From Candidatus Eiseniibacteriota bacterium (lineage in GTDB: Bacteria > Orphanbacterota > Orphanbacteria > Orphanbacterales > Orphanbacteraceae), in NCBI GenBank assembly GCA_024276995.1, contig JAJRWB010000065.1, positions 1 through 18,596 of the forward strand: a DNA stretch of 18,596 bases, read 5' to 3'. The position numbers and the translations under genes are program-made. Below the pieces are notes generated by a model. That model worked only from the letters and a program-made list of their open reading frames with translations, was not told where the DNA came from and made no database searches. Each line of letters starts with the position of its first letter. The first letter of the stretch is position 1. Below, in pieces: positions 7,889 to 15,965 of the stretch.

Positions 7889-7911
7889 GCCTTCTTAAGG
7901 CCTTTCTTCTT
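7889..7911 (+). terminator. Possible weak intrinsic terminator after the small membrane protein gene
   Basis: A short hairpin, GCCTT-CTT-AAGGC (7889-7901), is followed by the pyrimidine run CTTTCTTCTT. It lies between the two convergent genes and overlaps the stop codon of the minus-strand gene. The stem is only 5 bp, so support is weak. Confidence 0.3.
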
Positions 7912-9076
7912 CCCGCCGTTTCGCGGCGACGATCCTGTCGATCAGACCGTGGCGGCCGATGCCGAGGAGACGGTTTCGGATTTCTTCCACACGGTCCCGG
8001 CTGCATTCCGTTCTGTGAGCCGCCGGGTTCCGGAAGTCCTTCAGGTTCTCCAACTCGCCGGGAAGCTTTCCAAGGATCCAACCGTCGTCGGTCTTGAGCG
8101 CCTTTCGAACGAAGTCGATGAATCGCCTGTCATGCTTCAGGAATACCTGGATCTGGCCCACGGTGAAGTGTCGCGTACACGTTACGAGATCGATCTCCTG
8201 GTTGTTCACACTCGTGATCCGATCCTTAGCGGGAAAACGGGATAGACGCTTCTGGAAATTCGTGAAGAAAAGGTCGTTCAGTTCGATTTCCACCGCCTTG
8301 CAGTACTCGACGATCACCGGCGAGAAGTCGAAACGGGGGTCGTCCCGACGGCTCCGGAAAACCGCCTCACCGGAGGCGAGGAAGTTGCGGCTCGACACCT
8401 CGAGGGCGTACCAGTTCTCTTTGCCCATCAGGTTGTCCCGCAGCTCCTTCGCCATCTTCGCCGTCTCACCGAGGAGCGCCGCGTCATATTCCGCCCAGAG
8501 TTTCCCCCCTGTAAACGCCTGTCGGCTTTCGAACCAGAGCCGCTCGCGATCGCGAAAAACGATGAGCGGGAGGTCGACCATGCCGCCATACAGGGAAACA
8601 GGCTCTTCGTCGTAACGCTTGTTCATCAGCCCACGCAGTTCCTCGATCACCTGGGGGTTGTCATCCGTGACGAGTCGCCTGATATCGGCGAGACGGAACC
8701 AGCAGTCGTAGTCGTAATCGCCGTCTCTGTAATACTTCGGTACATACTCTTTTTCGGACGCGTCGTCGACGATGTTTCTTTCGGTGATCTCCTTCATCCA
8801 GGCGACGTAGAGCGATCGATAATCGGTGAGGTACAGGTGCGTTTCCGTTCCCGCGGTGATCTGCGACCGGATCTCGAGGATCTCCCCGAGGTGGGGAAGC
8901 GGCTCTTTCCTTCTTTTCGAATGGATCTTGCCCCACCAGACGCGAATTTTCCCGTCGTTCACCTTCCCGGCCCTTCTCGCCCTCGCCTGGTCGAGCAGCA
9001 GATTGAGGTGGCTCTCCATCGCATCGGACGAGTACGACGGATTCCATACGGTCAGAAGATGAAGCGGCTTGGACAT
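7895..9076 (-). CDS. Uncharacterised protein with C-terminal HEPN-like domain (RNxxxH)
   Basis: A 393-residue soluble protein with no name that I know. The start at 9076 is supported by GGAGGT 6 bases upstream. The N-terminal part begins SKPLHLLTVWNPSY and contains RVWWGKIHSKRR and ETHLYLTDYRSLYV. The spacing of these blocks faintly recalls small beta-barrel (PUA/EVE-like) modules, but that is speculation. The middle has DCWFRLADIRRLV and SLYGGMVDLPLIVF. The last third is helical: VIVEYCKAVEIELNDLFF, a second helix near FLKHDRRFIDFV, and then LKDFRNPAAH with R349, N350 and H354. This layout and the RNxxxH motif are those of HEPN RNases, common in toxin and abortive-infection proteins. An RNA-cutting, possibly defensive, role is inferred. 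No partner toxin or antitoxin gene is visible beside it. Translation and frame are unambiguous. Confidence 0.75.
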   Translation of the reverse strand: MSKPLHLLTVWNPSYSSDAMESHLNLLLDQARARRAGKVNDGKIRVWWGKIHSKRRKEPLPHLGEILEIRSQITAGTETHLYLTDYRSLYVAWMKEITERNIVDDASEKEYVPKYYRDGDYDYDCWFRLADIRRLVTDDNPQVIEELRGLMNKRYDEEPVSLYGGMVDLPLIVFRDRERLWFESRQAFTGGKLWAEYDAALLGETAKMAKELRDNLMGKENWYALEVSSRNFLASGEAVFRSRRDDPRFDFSPVIVEYCKAVEIELNDLFFTNFQKRLSRFPAKDRITSVNNQEIDLVTCTRHFTVGQIQVFLKHDRRFIDFVRKALKTDDGWILGKLPGELENLKDFRNPAAHRTECSRDRVEEIRNRLLGIGRHGLIDRIVAAKRREEERP

Positions 9077-9285
9077 GGGGCGACCTCCGTGTATGGCGGA
9101 ATAGACATTCACAATACGCGCCCCGGCCGTTCAGGGCAATGGAATCCGGTGGGGGAAGGCTTCGATGAAGTCGCCTTCCTCGAACGGTATGGCCGGTTCG
9201 GTTCGGTGGTTATCTCCGATTCTCTCTTGCATCGTCCCTCACGAATCAGATAGACTTCCTGTATCTACTGTTCAGGAGGTGACGA

Positions 9286-9786
9286 ATGGTTTCTGAACGG
9301 GCGATCGGCGGCGCCGCTCTTCTCGCAGTGATCCCCCTTTTCCTCGCGGGCTGCCCGGGTGAGGCCCCGGTCGCCCCGGAGGGGGTCGAATCGAATGCCC
9401 CGGATCCGGCGGAACTCGCCGGCACGTGGAAGGGTATCCAGATCACTACGGCCACCGGTGCATGCACTCTTTCGGGGAGCCGGGTCGACACTTCGTCCGT
9501 TGTGTTTGACTGCTGGGTGAATGAGAGCGGGGAGATCTGGTGGCGGCAGAGTGAACCGGCCGCGTACTCGACGTGGAACGGTACAATCGCATCGAACTAT
9601 TATATTCAGATTCGGAGAACCTTTGACGTCGAGTGCGGCGGTCAGCTCCGAAGGAGGAACGGAACTTACGAAGGGACGATCCGTAAGGAGGAAGGAAGTT
9701 ATCGTCTCGACATGTCGGCGGACGAGGTATGGTGTCCGGAGTATAATTGCACCTTTCATGTGAGCTTTTCCGTTGCCCGGGATTGA
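9286..9786 (+). CDS. Small secreted lipoprotein of unknown function
   Basis: A 166-residue protein with a lipoprotein signal peptide: MVSERAIGG, a hydrophobic core, then the lipobox LAGC with Cys23 as the lipidated residue. Residue +2 is Pro rather than Asp, so no inner-membrane retention signal is seen. The mature part opens with a flexible Pro/Glu-rich linker (about 24-42), then ELAGTWKG, the opening of many lipocalin-like or META-like beta-barrel lipoproteins. It goes on with alternating polar and hydrophobic strands and five further cysteines that may pair (two lie in EVWCPEYNC). A strong ribosome site, AGGAGGTG, lies 4 bases before the ATG. The gene is followed after 35 bp by the TSUP permease gene on the same strand. 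No catalytic motif is recognised; a structural or binding role is the most that can be said. Confidence 0.75.
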   Translation: MVSERAIGGAALLAVIPLFLAGCPGEAPVAPEGVESNAPDPAELAGTWKGIQITTATGACTLSGSRVDTSSVVFDCWVNESGEIWWRQSEPAAYSTWNGTIASNYYIQIRRTFDVECGGQLRRRNGTYEGTIRKEEGSYRLDMSADEVWCPEYNCTFHVSFSVARD

Positions 9787-9821
9787 TCCCCTCCGGTTGC
9801 GCCACAAGGAGACGCACCACC

Positions 9822-10562
9822 TTGCACGACTGGCACCTCCTCGCTCTCCCGATGATCGCGTTCGCCGCGTTCTATCTCAAGGCGATGACCGGTTTCGGCC
9901 CGGCGATCGTCGTGATCGCCTTCGGCTCGCTCTTCATCCCGCCCCACGCCGTGATCGCCACGAGCTCGATTCTCGACTTTCTCGCCGGCGCTGTTCTCTT
10001 TCGCGGCGGCGCGAAGAAGGCCCCCCGGTTTCTCGTCGGTCTGGCGGCGGCGCTTGTTGTCGGGACGATTCTCGGCGCCTTCATTCTCCGCTCGATCCCA
10101 CCCGGGGATTTCCGTCCGATCTTCGCTGTCGCGATCCTTTCGATCGCCCTTTGGTTCACGTTCTTCCGCGCCCGCAGCGGCACCGAATCACTTCGCGCCG
10201 ACCTGCCGGAACGATGCGATCGCCAGGACATCGCATGGTCCTCGCTCGGCGGGCTTCTCGGCGGCATGTTCGGCATCAGCGGCCCGCCGATCCTCTGGCA
10301 CCTCGGCCGCCGCTACCGGAAAGAGGCATTTCGCGGCATCCTGATCACGGTTTTCGTCGTCGCCGCGCTCACCCGGGTGATCAGTTTCTCGATCGCCGGC
10401 CTCGTCGACCGCCATGTTCTTTTCTATGTCGCCCTTTCACTCCCCGGGCAGGCGGCGGGCCTCTTTTTCGGAAACCGCGCGTTCTTCCGCCTTTCGGAGC
10501 GGCGTTTCAGCGTGATCGTCGGCGTCATCTTGATCGCGGTTTCGCTGAAGCTCTTCTTCTGA
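9822..10562 (+). CDS. TSUP (TauE/SafE, DUF81) family membrane permease
   Basis: A membrane transporter of the sulfite/sulfonate exporter-like TSUP family. It has 246 residues with about eight hydrophobic helices in two halves, each starting with the family's glycine-rich signature: MTGFGPAIVVIAFGSLF in the first and GGLLGGMFGISGPPIL in the second. I take the TTG at 9822 as the start, because AAGGAG lies 10 bases upstream and the protein then begins at the first helix (HDWHLLALPMIAF). The longer frame from 9747 overlaps the lipoprotein gene and adds a polar stretch with no family likeness. Family members move sulfite, sulfoacetate, taurine-derived anions or other small organic anions; the substrate here is not readable from sequence. 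The SLC13-type transporter gene follows after 53 bp. Confidence 0.85.
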   Translation: MHDWHLLALPMIAFAAFYLKAMTGFGPAIVVIAFGSLFIPPHAVIATSSILDFLAGAVLFRGGAKKAPRFLVGLAAALVVGTILGAFILRSIPPGDFRPIFAVAILSIALWFTFFRARSGTESLRADLPERCDRQDIAWSSLGGLLGGMFGISGPPILWHLGRRYRKEAFRGILITVFVVAALTRVISFSIAGLVDRHVLFYVALSLPGQAAGLFFGNRAFFRLSERRFSVIVGVILIAVSLKLFF

Positions 10563-10574
10563 AACAGGAATAAG

Positions 10575-10580
10575 GTATAC
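10575..10580 (+). promoter_or_regulatory. Possible -10 box (TATACT) before the SLC13-type gene
   Basis: TATACT matches TATAAT in five of six positions, 35 bp before the ATG, but no good -35 hexamer lies at 16-18 bp. The gene may instead be cotranscribed with the TSUP gene. Confidence 0.2.
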
Positions 10581-10615
10581 TCGGCGCGAAGGATGCCGCA
10601 CCGGGGAGAAACTCG

Positions 10616-12391
10616 ATGACAGCCGACCAGGCCGTTCTCTTCGCCATCATCATCGGCGTGTTCGTCTTCCTCCTGTGGGGGAGGTTCCGGTACGACCTGG
10701 TGGCGTTCACCGCGCTCGTCGTCGCGCTTCTCACCGGTGTCATCCCGAAGCATGATGTCTTTTCCGGCTTCGGACATCCCGCGGTGGTGATCATCGCGCT
10801 CGTCCTCATCGTCAGCCGCGGCCTTTCGCGCTCGGGCGCCATCGAGATGCTCGCCCGGCGCGTGATCGATCCGAAGCGGAGCGTCGGCGCCCATGTCGGG
10901 ATCATGGCGACCGTCGCCGCGGCGCTGTCGGGCATCATGAACAACGTCGCCGCCCTCGCGCTCCTCATGCCGATCGACCTGCAGGCGGCGCGCCGCGCGA
11001 AGCGGAGCCCCGCTCTCACGCTGATGCCCCTTTCGTTCGCGTCGATCCTCGGCGGCATGATCACCCTCATCGGAACGCCGCCGAACATCGTGATCGCCAC
11101 CTTCCGCGAAGGCGCCCTCGGCGCTCCGTACGGCATGTTCGACTTCTTTCCCGTCGGCGTGATCGTCGCCCTCGCAGGGGTGCTCTTCGTGGCGTTCATC
11201 GGCTGGCGGCTCATCCCGGTCGATCGGAGCCGCCGCGATTCGACGAAAGAGCTGGAGGATCTCGAGGGGTACATCGCCGAGGTGAAAGTCCTCGAATCGT
11301 CCGAGGCGGTGGGAAAGCCGCTCGGCGATCTCGATTCGCTCGCCGAAGAGAACGATGTCCACCTTCTCGGCCTCGTGCGCGGCGGCAAACGCCTTCGCGG
11401 CAGGGCGCGCCGCGAGGAGATCCGCGAAAACGACCTCGTCGTGGTCGAGGGGAGCCCCGAGGCGATCGACGGCTTCGCCGGCGCGGCCGGTTTCGAATAT
11501 GGCGGTGCGAAAGAGGACGGGGGAATCGGGTCGGAAGTGGAGGAACTGATCGAGGTGGTCGTCCCCGAGGGGGCGCGCATCGCCGGCCGTTCGGCGCTCG
11601 GCGTGCGGCTCCTCTACCGCCAGGGGGTAACGCTTCTCGGCATCTCGCGCCGGGGAAAGCGGATTCGCGAGCGCGTTCGCAAGGCGACGATCCTCCCCGG
11701 CGACATCCTCCTTCTCTTCGGCCCCGAGGATCGCCTCGGCGACGTGGTGCGCTGGCTCGGCTGCCTTCCCCTCGCGGAGCGGGGCATCGGAATCACGCGA
11801 CGAAGCAAGGCATACCTCGCCGTCGGTCTCTTCGCCGGGGCGATTCTCGCGGCGAGCACCGGGCTTCTCTATCTTCCCCTCGCCCTCGCCGCCGTGGTGG
11901 TTGCGTACATCGGCCTCGGGATCGTCCCCCTTTCACAGGTGTACGAGGCGATCGAGTGGCCGGTGATCGTCCTTCTCGGCTCGATGATCCCCCTCGGGGC
12001 GGCGCTCGCATCGAGCGGCGGCACCGCGCTGGTGGCCCGGGGAATCGCGAATGCCACGGCCGGTCTTCCCACCGCAGCGGTTCTCGCCGTCCTGATGCTC
12101 GTCACCATGAGTCTTTCCGACGTGCTGAATAACGTTGCCACCGTGCTGATCGCCGCGCCGATCGGCGTCGATCTCGCCGGCCGTCTCGGCGCCAACCCCG
12201 ATGCCTTCCTCATGGCGGTGGCGGTCTCCGCGTCGTGCGCCTTTCTCACGCCGATCGGCCACAAGAACAACACGATCATCATGGGGCCCGGCGGCTACCG
12301 GTTCGGCGATTACTGGCGCATGGGGCTTCCCCTCGAGATCGTCGTCGTTCTCGTGGGACTCCCGATGATTCTACTGGTGTGGCCTCTTTAA
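10616..12391 (+). CDS. SLC13/DASS-type permease with two central RCK_C (TrkA_C) domains
   Basis: A 591-residue anion transporter of the CitT/SLC13 (divalent anion:Na+ symporter) type. The membrane part is split. Helices at about residues 5-205 include MNNVAALALLMP and LIGTPPNIVIA. Two cytoplasmic regulatory domains follow, at about 214-300 (GYIAEVKVLESSEAVGKPL onwards) and 310-386 (ELIEVVVPEGARIAGRSAL onwards), each with the TrkA_C/RCK_C pattern of an E/V-rich strand, a 'G-L' turn and GDILLLFG- or NDLVVVEG-like ends. The second membrane half at about 398-591 mirrors the first with LNNVATVLIAAP and TPIGHKNNTIIMGPGGY, the duplicated substrate/Na+ clamp. GGGGAG lies 7 bases before the ATG. Likely substrates are sulfate or di- and tricarboxylates; which one cannot be told. 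It closely follows a TSUP permease, suggesting linked anion handling. Confidence 0.9.
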   Translation: MTADQAVLFAIIIGVFVFLLWGRFRYDLVAFTALVVALLTGVIPKHDVFSGFGHPAVVIIALVLIVSRGLSRSGAIEMLARRVIDPKRSVGAHVGIMATVAAALSGIMNNVAALALLMPIDLQAARRAKRSPALTLMPLSFASILGGMITLIGTPPNIVIATFREGALGAPYGMFDFFPVGVIVALAGVLFVAFIGWRLIPVDRSRRDSTKELEDLEGYIAEVKVLESSEAVGKPLGDLDSLAEENDVHLLGLVRGGKRLRGRARREEIRENDLVVVEGSPEAIDGFAGAAGFEYGGAKEDGGIGSEVEELIEVVVPEGARIAGRSALGVRLLYRQGVTLLGISRRGKRIRERVRKATILPGDILLLFGPEDRLGDVVRWLGCLPLAERGIGITRRSKAYLAVGLFAGAILAASTGLLYLPLALAAVVVAYIGLGIVPLSQVYEAIEWPVIVLLGSMIPLGAALASSGGTALVARGIANATAGLPTAAVLAVLMLVTMSLSDVLNNVATVLIAAPIGVDLAGRLGANPDAFLMAVAVSASCAFLTPIGHKNNTIIMGPGGYRFGDYWRMGLPLEIVVVLVGLPMILLVWPL

Positions 12392-12415
12392 TTTCCGGTG
12401 GCGGGATGCCGCTTC

Positions 12416-15400
12416 TTATTCGAGCAGCGTTTCGAGATCCTCGCGCGTCAGGTTCCGGATCACGCTGTTGTCGGCGTTGATGATCGCGTCGGCGAGATCG
12501 CGCTTCACGTTCTGCAGTTCGAGCACCTTCTCCTCCACCGTGTCCTTGGCGATCAGCCGGTAGGCGAACACGGCGCGCGTCTGGCCGATCCGGTGTGCGC
12601 GATCGATCGCCTGCGCTTCGACCGCGGGATTCCACCACGGATCGAGGAGGAAAACGTAGTCGGCGGCGGTCAGGTTGAGTCCCAGGCCTCCCGCCTTCAG
12701 ACTGATCAGGAAGAGGCGGCAGTCGGGATCGTTCTGAAATCGCTCGATCCGGGGACGGCGTTTTCTCGTCTGGCCGTCGAGATATTCATACGTGATCTTT
12801 TGGCGGTCGAGTTCTTCCCGGACGATGCGGAGCATGCTGACGAACTGGGAGAAGACGAGCGCCTTGTGCCCTTCCTCGATCACCTCGGTGAGCCGGGGGA
12901 GGAGCATGTCGAGTTTCGCGCTCGGCCAGTCGCCGTCATCGCCGTGAACGAGCCGCGGATGGCACGCTGCCTGGCGAAGTCTGAGCAGCGCCTCGAGCAC
13001 CTGGATCTTCGACTTGTTCAGACCGTGGGAGTCGATCCGCTCGAGCAGAAGGGCGCGGTAGTGGTCGCGCAGTTCGTCGTAGAGGCGGCGCTGCTTCGTT
13101 TCGAGGGTGCAGTAGATCGTCTGTTCGAGGCGCTTCGGAAGGTCGGACGCGACCTGTTCCTTCGTCCGTCGCAGGATGTACGGGCGCAGCGCGCGACCGA
13201 GGAGGGTGCGCGTCGTTTCATCCACTTCGCGGGAAGCCGTCCCCGCGGCGCTGATGAGCGACCCTGCTTTCCCCGAGCCGAGCATCCCCGGATTGAGATA
13301 CTCGAAAAGGCTCCAAAGCTCGCCGAGATGGTTCTCGATCGGCGTTCCGCTCAGGGCGAGCCGGTTGTCGGCGCACAGGAGACGCGCCGCCTTCGCCGTG
13401 GCGGTGGACGCGTTCTTCACCGCCTGCGCCTCGTCGAGCACGGCGTAGTCGAAGCGGAAATCGCGCAGGAGCGGGGCGTCCCGCCGCAATGTTCCGTACG
13501 TCGTGAGGATGAGGTCGTACTTCTCGAAGTGAGCGATCGAGCGTTTCTTCCGCTCCTTCATGTCGCGACCGAACCGGTCGATGCCGGTGTGGTCGAGAAC
13601 GCGAAGCTTCGGCGTGAACCGCTCCGCCTCCTGGCGCCAGTTGAAAACGAGCGACCGGGGGACGACCACAAGCGACGGGGGAACGCGCCCACCGCCCGCT
13701 TTGGCGCCCGCGCGCCGCTTTCGCCGGCGGTCTTCGAGCAGCGCGAGTACCTGCACCGTCTTGCCGAGTCCCATGTCGTCCGCCAGACAGCCGCCGAAAC
13801 CGAATCCGCGCAGAAAATGAAGCCACCCGAGGCCGTCGCGCTGGTAGTCGCGCAGCGTTCCGCGAAAGGAAGCGGGCTCCTTTCTCGCCTTGATGCCGTC
13901 GAATCGCTCGATCTTCGCCCGCGCCTTTCGGAAGAGGCGGTCCGTCTTCACCTCGGGCATCACCGCGAGAAGGGCGTTGAGAAGGGCGACCTGTGTCGGC
14001 TTGTACCGCACCAGTTCGTCCCCTTTTGAAGATTCGCCGAAAAGGGTGAGCGTACCGAAACGGGCGAGCCACTCCTCGGGCAGGATGCCGAAGGTGCCGT
14101 CGCCGAGACGCACCGTCTTCTCGCCCCGCTTCATCGCGCGGAGGAGTTCGGGCAGCGGCGCGGTCTGTCCGTCGAAATCGATGCTGCCGTGAAGCTCGAA
14201 CCAGTCGATTTCGCTTTTCACGTTCATCTCGAAAGAAGAGGCACGGCGGAACTGTTTGCCGTCCACTTCGACGCGCCACTCCTCTTTCGTCAGTTCGCCC
14301 ACCACGAGCGAGAGCCGCCGGGCCGGGAGTTCGTAATGCGGGTCGGACGCCTCGCGGCGCGCCGGGTGCGGGGTAAGGCCGAGGTCGAGGAGGCGCCTGT
14401 GGGCGGCGAGTTCTTTTCGGGGATCGCGGCGAAGGAGCCTTCTGTCGTTGGGGCGGTAGACGCCGTCGCCGGGGGTGCCCGCGTCGATGGCGATGCCGTC
14501 GTAATCGAAGACGAGCCGCGCGGTGAGCAGTGGCGCATACGCGCCGGGCAGCGGGTCGCTGACCAGGAGAGACGGGCGGGGTGGAATGGCCATCTCGCGA
14601 TAACGCAGTTCCTTCGGCAGATCGAGCCGCGGCACTCCCGGCAGGGCGAGCAGTTTCTCGAGGAATCGCTGCGCGTCCGCCGCTGGAACGGTCATCTCGG
14701 GATGGCGGCGGAGAAGGGAGATCCAGAGAAAAGCCTCTTCGCGGGCGATCTCGAGGGGCGCGACCACATCGCCGATCACCACGATTCCGCCCGACGTGAG
14801 AAGCGCCGGCTCGGAAAGGGGAATGATGCTGTTTCCGCGGCGGAGCGTTCCGCGAAGGGAATAGGTATCGGTTTTTTCTTCGCGGACCAGGGCGAGGTGG
14901 AAGCGCCACGGATCACCCTCCTCGAAACGGAGAGGAGTGAAATCATCCTTCCCGGCGCCCGTGCGAAGCATGCAGCGCTTCGTGGCGCACATCTGCCGGA
15001 CGAGGAGGCGCTGCGCCGCGGGCGGAAGATGGAAGAGACGCGCCGCGGGCGGAACGTAACCGCCGTATGGATCGACCGCCGGTCGGTCCTGTCCGCCGAT
15101 GAGAAGAGACACGATCCGCCGGTCGGCGTGATCGGCCAGGGCGTTCGCCTCGGCGTGGGTCCAGCGTCTCGCCTTCAGTTTGCTCCACCGGCCGTCCTTT
15201 TTTCTCTGTCGGAAACCCGCTTCCACGGAAAGGCCGCCCCCCTTGAGCGTGGAGGGAACATCGATCACGTAGAGCACCTCGCGTTCCGGTGCGGGGCCGG
15301 GCGGCGGAGCACTTCGGTCGGCGCCGGCGGCGTGAGAAACATCGGCGATCCGCTCCTCCCATGTCGGCTCCACGGCGGCCCCGTCGAGATCGTCGCGCCC

Positions 15401-15796
15401 GTCGCCGCCGTCCTCGTCGACGGACAGATCATCGGGGAAAGGGGAGACCGGCCTTTCGTCGAGCCGGCGCGCGTTGCCGAGAAGCCGGCGCTGTTCCGCT
15501 TCGAGAAGGGTCGCCCAGATATGTTTGCACGTTCTTCCGTTTCCGGTGAAATACGGGCAGGTGCACGAGCAGGTAAGGGCGCGGTCGCCGAGATCGACGC
15601 GAACGAGCACTTCGTACGACCGCCGCCCGCGGACGGCGGCACGCACGATCTCCTCGTCTCCCGAGAGGATCTTCACGGCGCCGTTTCTATGGTACGCGCG
15701 CCCCCGCTCCCGGATCGGGGGCGCCACCTGGCGCCCAATACGGCCTGTGAGCGATCGGGATCGGTGATGAAACAATACTTCCAACCTCGTCTTCAC
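12416..15796 (-). CDS. SNF2-family helicase with N-terminal SWIM zinc finger
   Basis: A bacterial Swi2/Snf2 (RapA/HepA-like) DNA translocase of about 1126 residues. The SWIM zinc-binding motif lies at about residues 74-92 (CSCTCPYF...TCKH), preceded by the usual GRAYHRNGAVKIL block. A long middle region has no motif that I recognise. The ATPase follows: GGCLADDMGLGKTVQVLALL (about 672), SLVVVPRSLVFNW, the Walker B box DEAQ (about 788), LALSGTPIENHLGELWSLFE (about 815), KALVFSQF, LISLKAGGLGLNLT and DPWWNPAVEAQAIDRAHRIGQ (about 1050-1070). I chose the GTG at 15796 because GAGGG lies 7 bases upstream; an in-frame ATG at 15820 is the alternative. Its role in transcription recycling, repair or genome upkeep is only inferred. 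It converges with the SLC13-type gene, with 24 bp between the stops. Confidence 0.9.
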   Translation of the reverse strand: MKTRLEVLFHHRSRSLTGRIGRQVAPPIRERGRAYHRNGAVKILSGDEEIVRAAVRGRRSYEVLVRVDLGDRALTCSCTCPYFTGNGRTCKHIWATLLEAEQRRLLGNARRLDERPVSPFPDDLSVDEDGGDGRDDLDGAAVEPTWEERIADVSHAAGADRSAPPPGPAPEREVLYVIDVPSTLKGGGLSVEAGFRQRKKDGRWSKLKARRWTHAEANALADHADRRIVSLLIGGQDRPAVDPYGGYVPPAARLFHLPPAAQRLLVRQMCATKRCMLRTGAGKDDFTPLRFEEGDPWRFHLALVREEKTDTYSLRGTLRRGNSIIPLSEPALLTSGGIVVIGDVVAPLEIAREEAFLWISLLRRHPEMTVPAADAQRFLEKLLALPGVPRLDLPKELRYREMAIPPRPSLLVSDPLPGAYAPLLTARLVFDYDGIAIDAGTPGDGVYRPNDRRLLRRDPRKELAAHRRLLDLGLTPHPARREASDPHYELPARRLSLVVGELTKEEWRVEVDGKQFRRASSFEMNVKSEIDWFELHGSIDFDGQTAPLPELLRAMKRGEKTVRLGDGTFGILPEEWLARFGTLTLFGESSKGDELVRYKPTQVALLNALLAVMPEVKTDRLFRKARAKIERFDGIKARKEPASFRGTLRDYQRDGLGWLHFLRGFGFGGCLADDMGLGKTVQVLALLEDRRRKRRAGAKAGGGRVPPSLVVVPRSLVFNWRQEAERFTPKLRVLDHTGIDRFGRDMKERKKRSIAHFEKYDLILTTYGTLRRDAPLLRDFRFDYAVLDEAQAVKNASTATAKAARLLCADNRLALSGTPIENHLGELWSLFEYLNPGMLGSGKAGSLISAAGTASREVDETTRTLLGRALRPYILRRTKEQVASDLPKRLEQTIYCTLETKQRRLYDELRDHYRALLLERIDSHGLNKSKIQVLEALLRLRQAACHPRLVHGDDGDWPSAKLDMLLPRLTEVIEEGHKALVFSQFVSMLRIVREELDRQKITYEYLDGQTRKRRPRIERFQNDPDCRLFLISLKAGGLGLNLTAADYVFLLDPWWNPAVEAQAIDRAHRIGQTRAVFAYRLIAKDTVEEKVLELQNVKRDLADAIINADNSVIRNLTREDLETLLE
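15698..15736. repeat. Two overlapping inverted repeats in the 5' coding part of the SNF2 gene
   Basis: GCGCCCCCG (15698-15706) pairs perfectly with CGGGGGCGC (15716-15724). Most of the second arm also pairs within GGGCGCCA-CC-TGGCGCCC (15719-15736), an 8-bp perfect inverted repeat with a 2-bp centre. The two hairpins share an arm and exclude each other. They lie about 60-100 bases inside the SNF2 reading frame. Confidence 0.7.
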
Positions 15797-15892
15797 GTGT
15801 AATCCCTCAGAATAGCACATCTCTTCCGGGAAAGAAAGACGGCACCAACGTATTTTCGACACATGCCCTCCAGGATGTCCCGATGCGGGGCA

Positions 15893-15921
15893 TTCAGTTC
15901 GCGCGTCTCTTCTGCTATATT
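15893..15921 (+). promoter_or_regulatory. Candidate promoter of the aminotransferase gene
   Basis: TTCAGT (15893-15898, 3/6 to TTGACA) and TATATT (15916-15921, 5/6 to TATAAT) are separated by 17 bp, 44 bp before the ATG. It lies in the 145-169 bp divergent intergenic region shared with the SNF2 gene. The -35 box is poor. Confidence 0.3.
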
Positions 15922-15965
15922 TATGGGGTATCCACCTCGACCGACCCCGGAGGAAAGGAGAGGCA

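Noticed and set aside
9220-9260. Possible promoter TTGCAT-18-TAGACT before the lipoprotein gene
   Set aside because: Matches to consensus are too poor (3/6 and 4/6) to call it.
10424-11580. Minus-strand frames opposite the SLC13-type gene
   Set aside because: Low-complexity Asp/Glu/Arg-rich or Ser/Arg-rich products typical of antisense frames; the plus-strand membrane protein is convincing.
12398-15802. Long plus-strand frames (12398-14029 and 14189-15802) opposite the SNF2 gene
   Set aside because: Mirror frames of the SNF2 coding sequence; no motifs and no ribosome sites.
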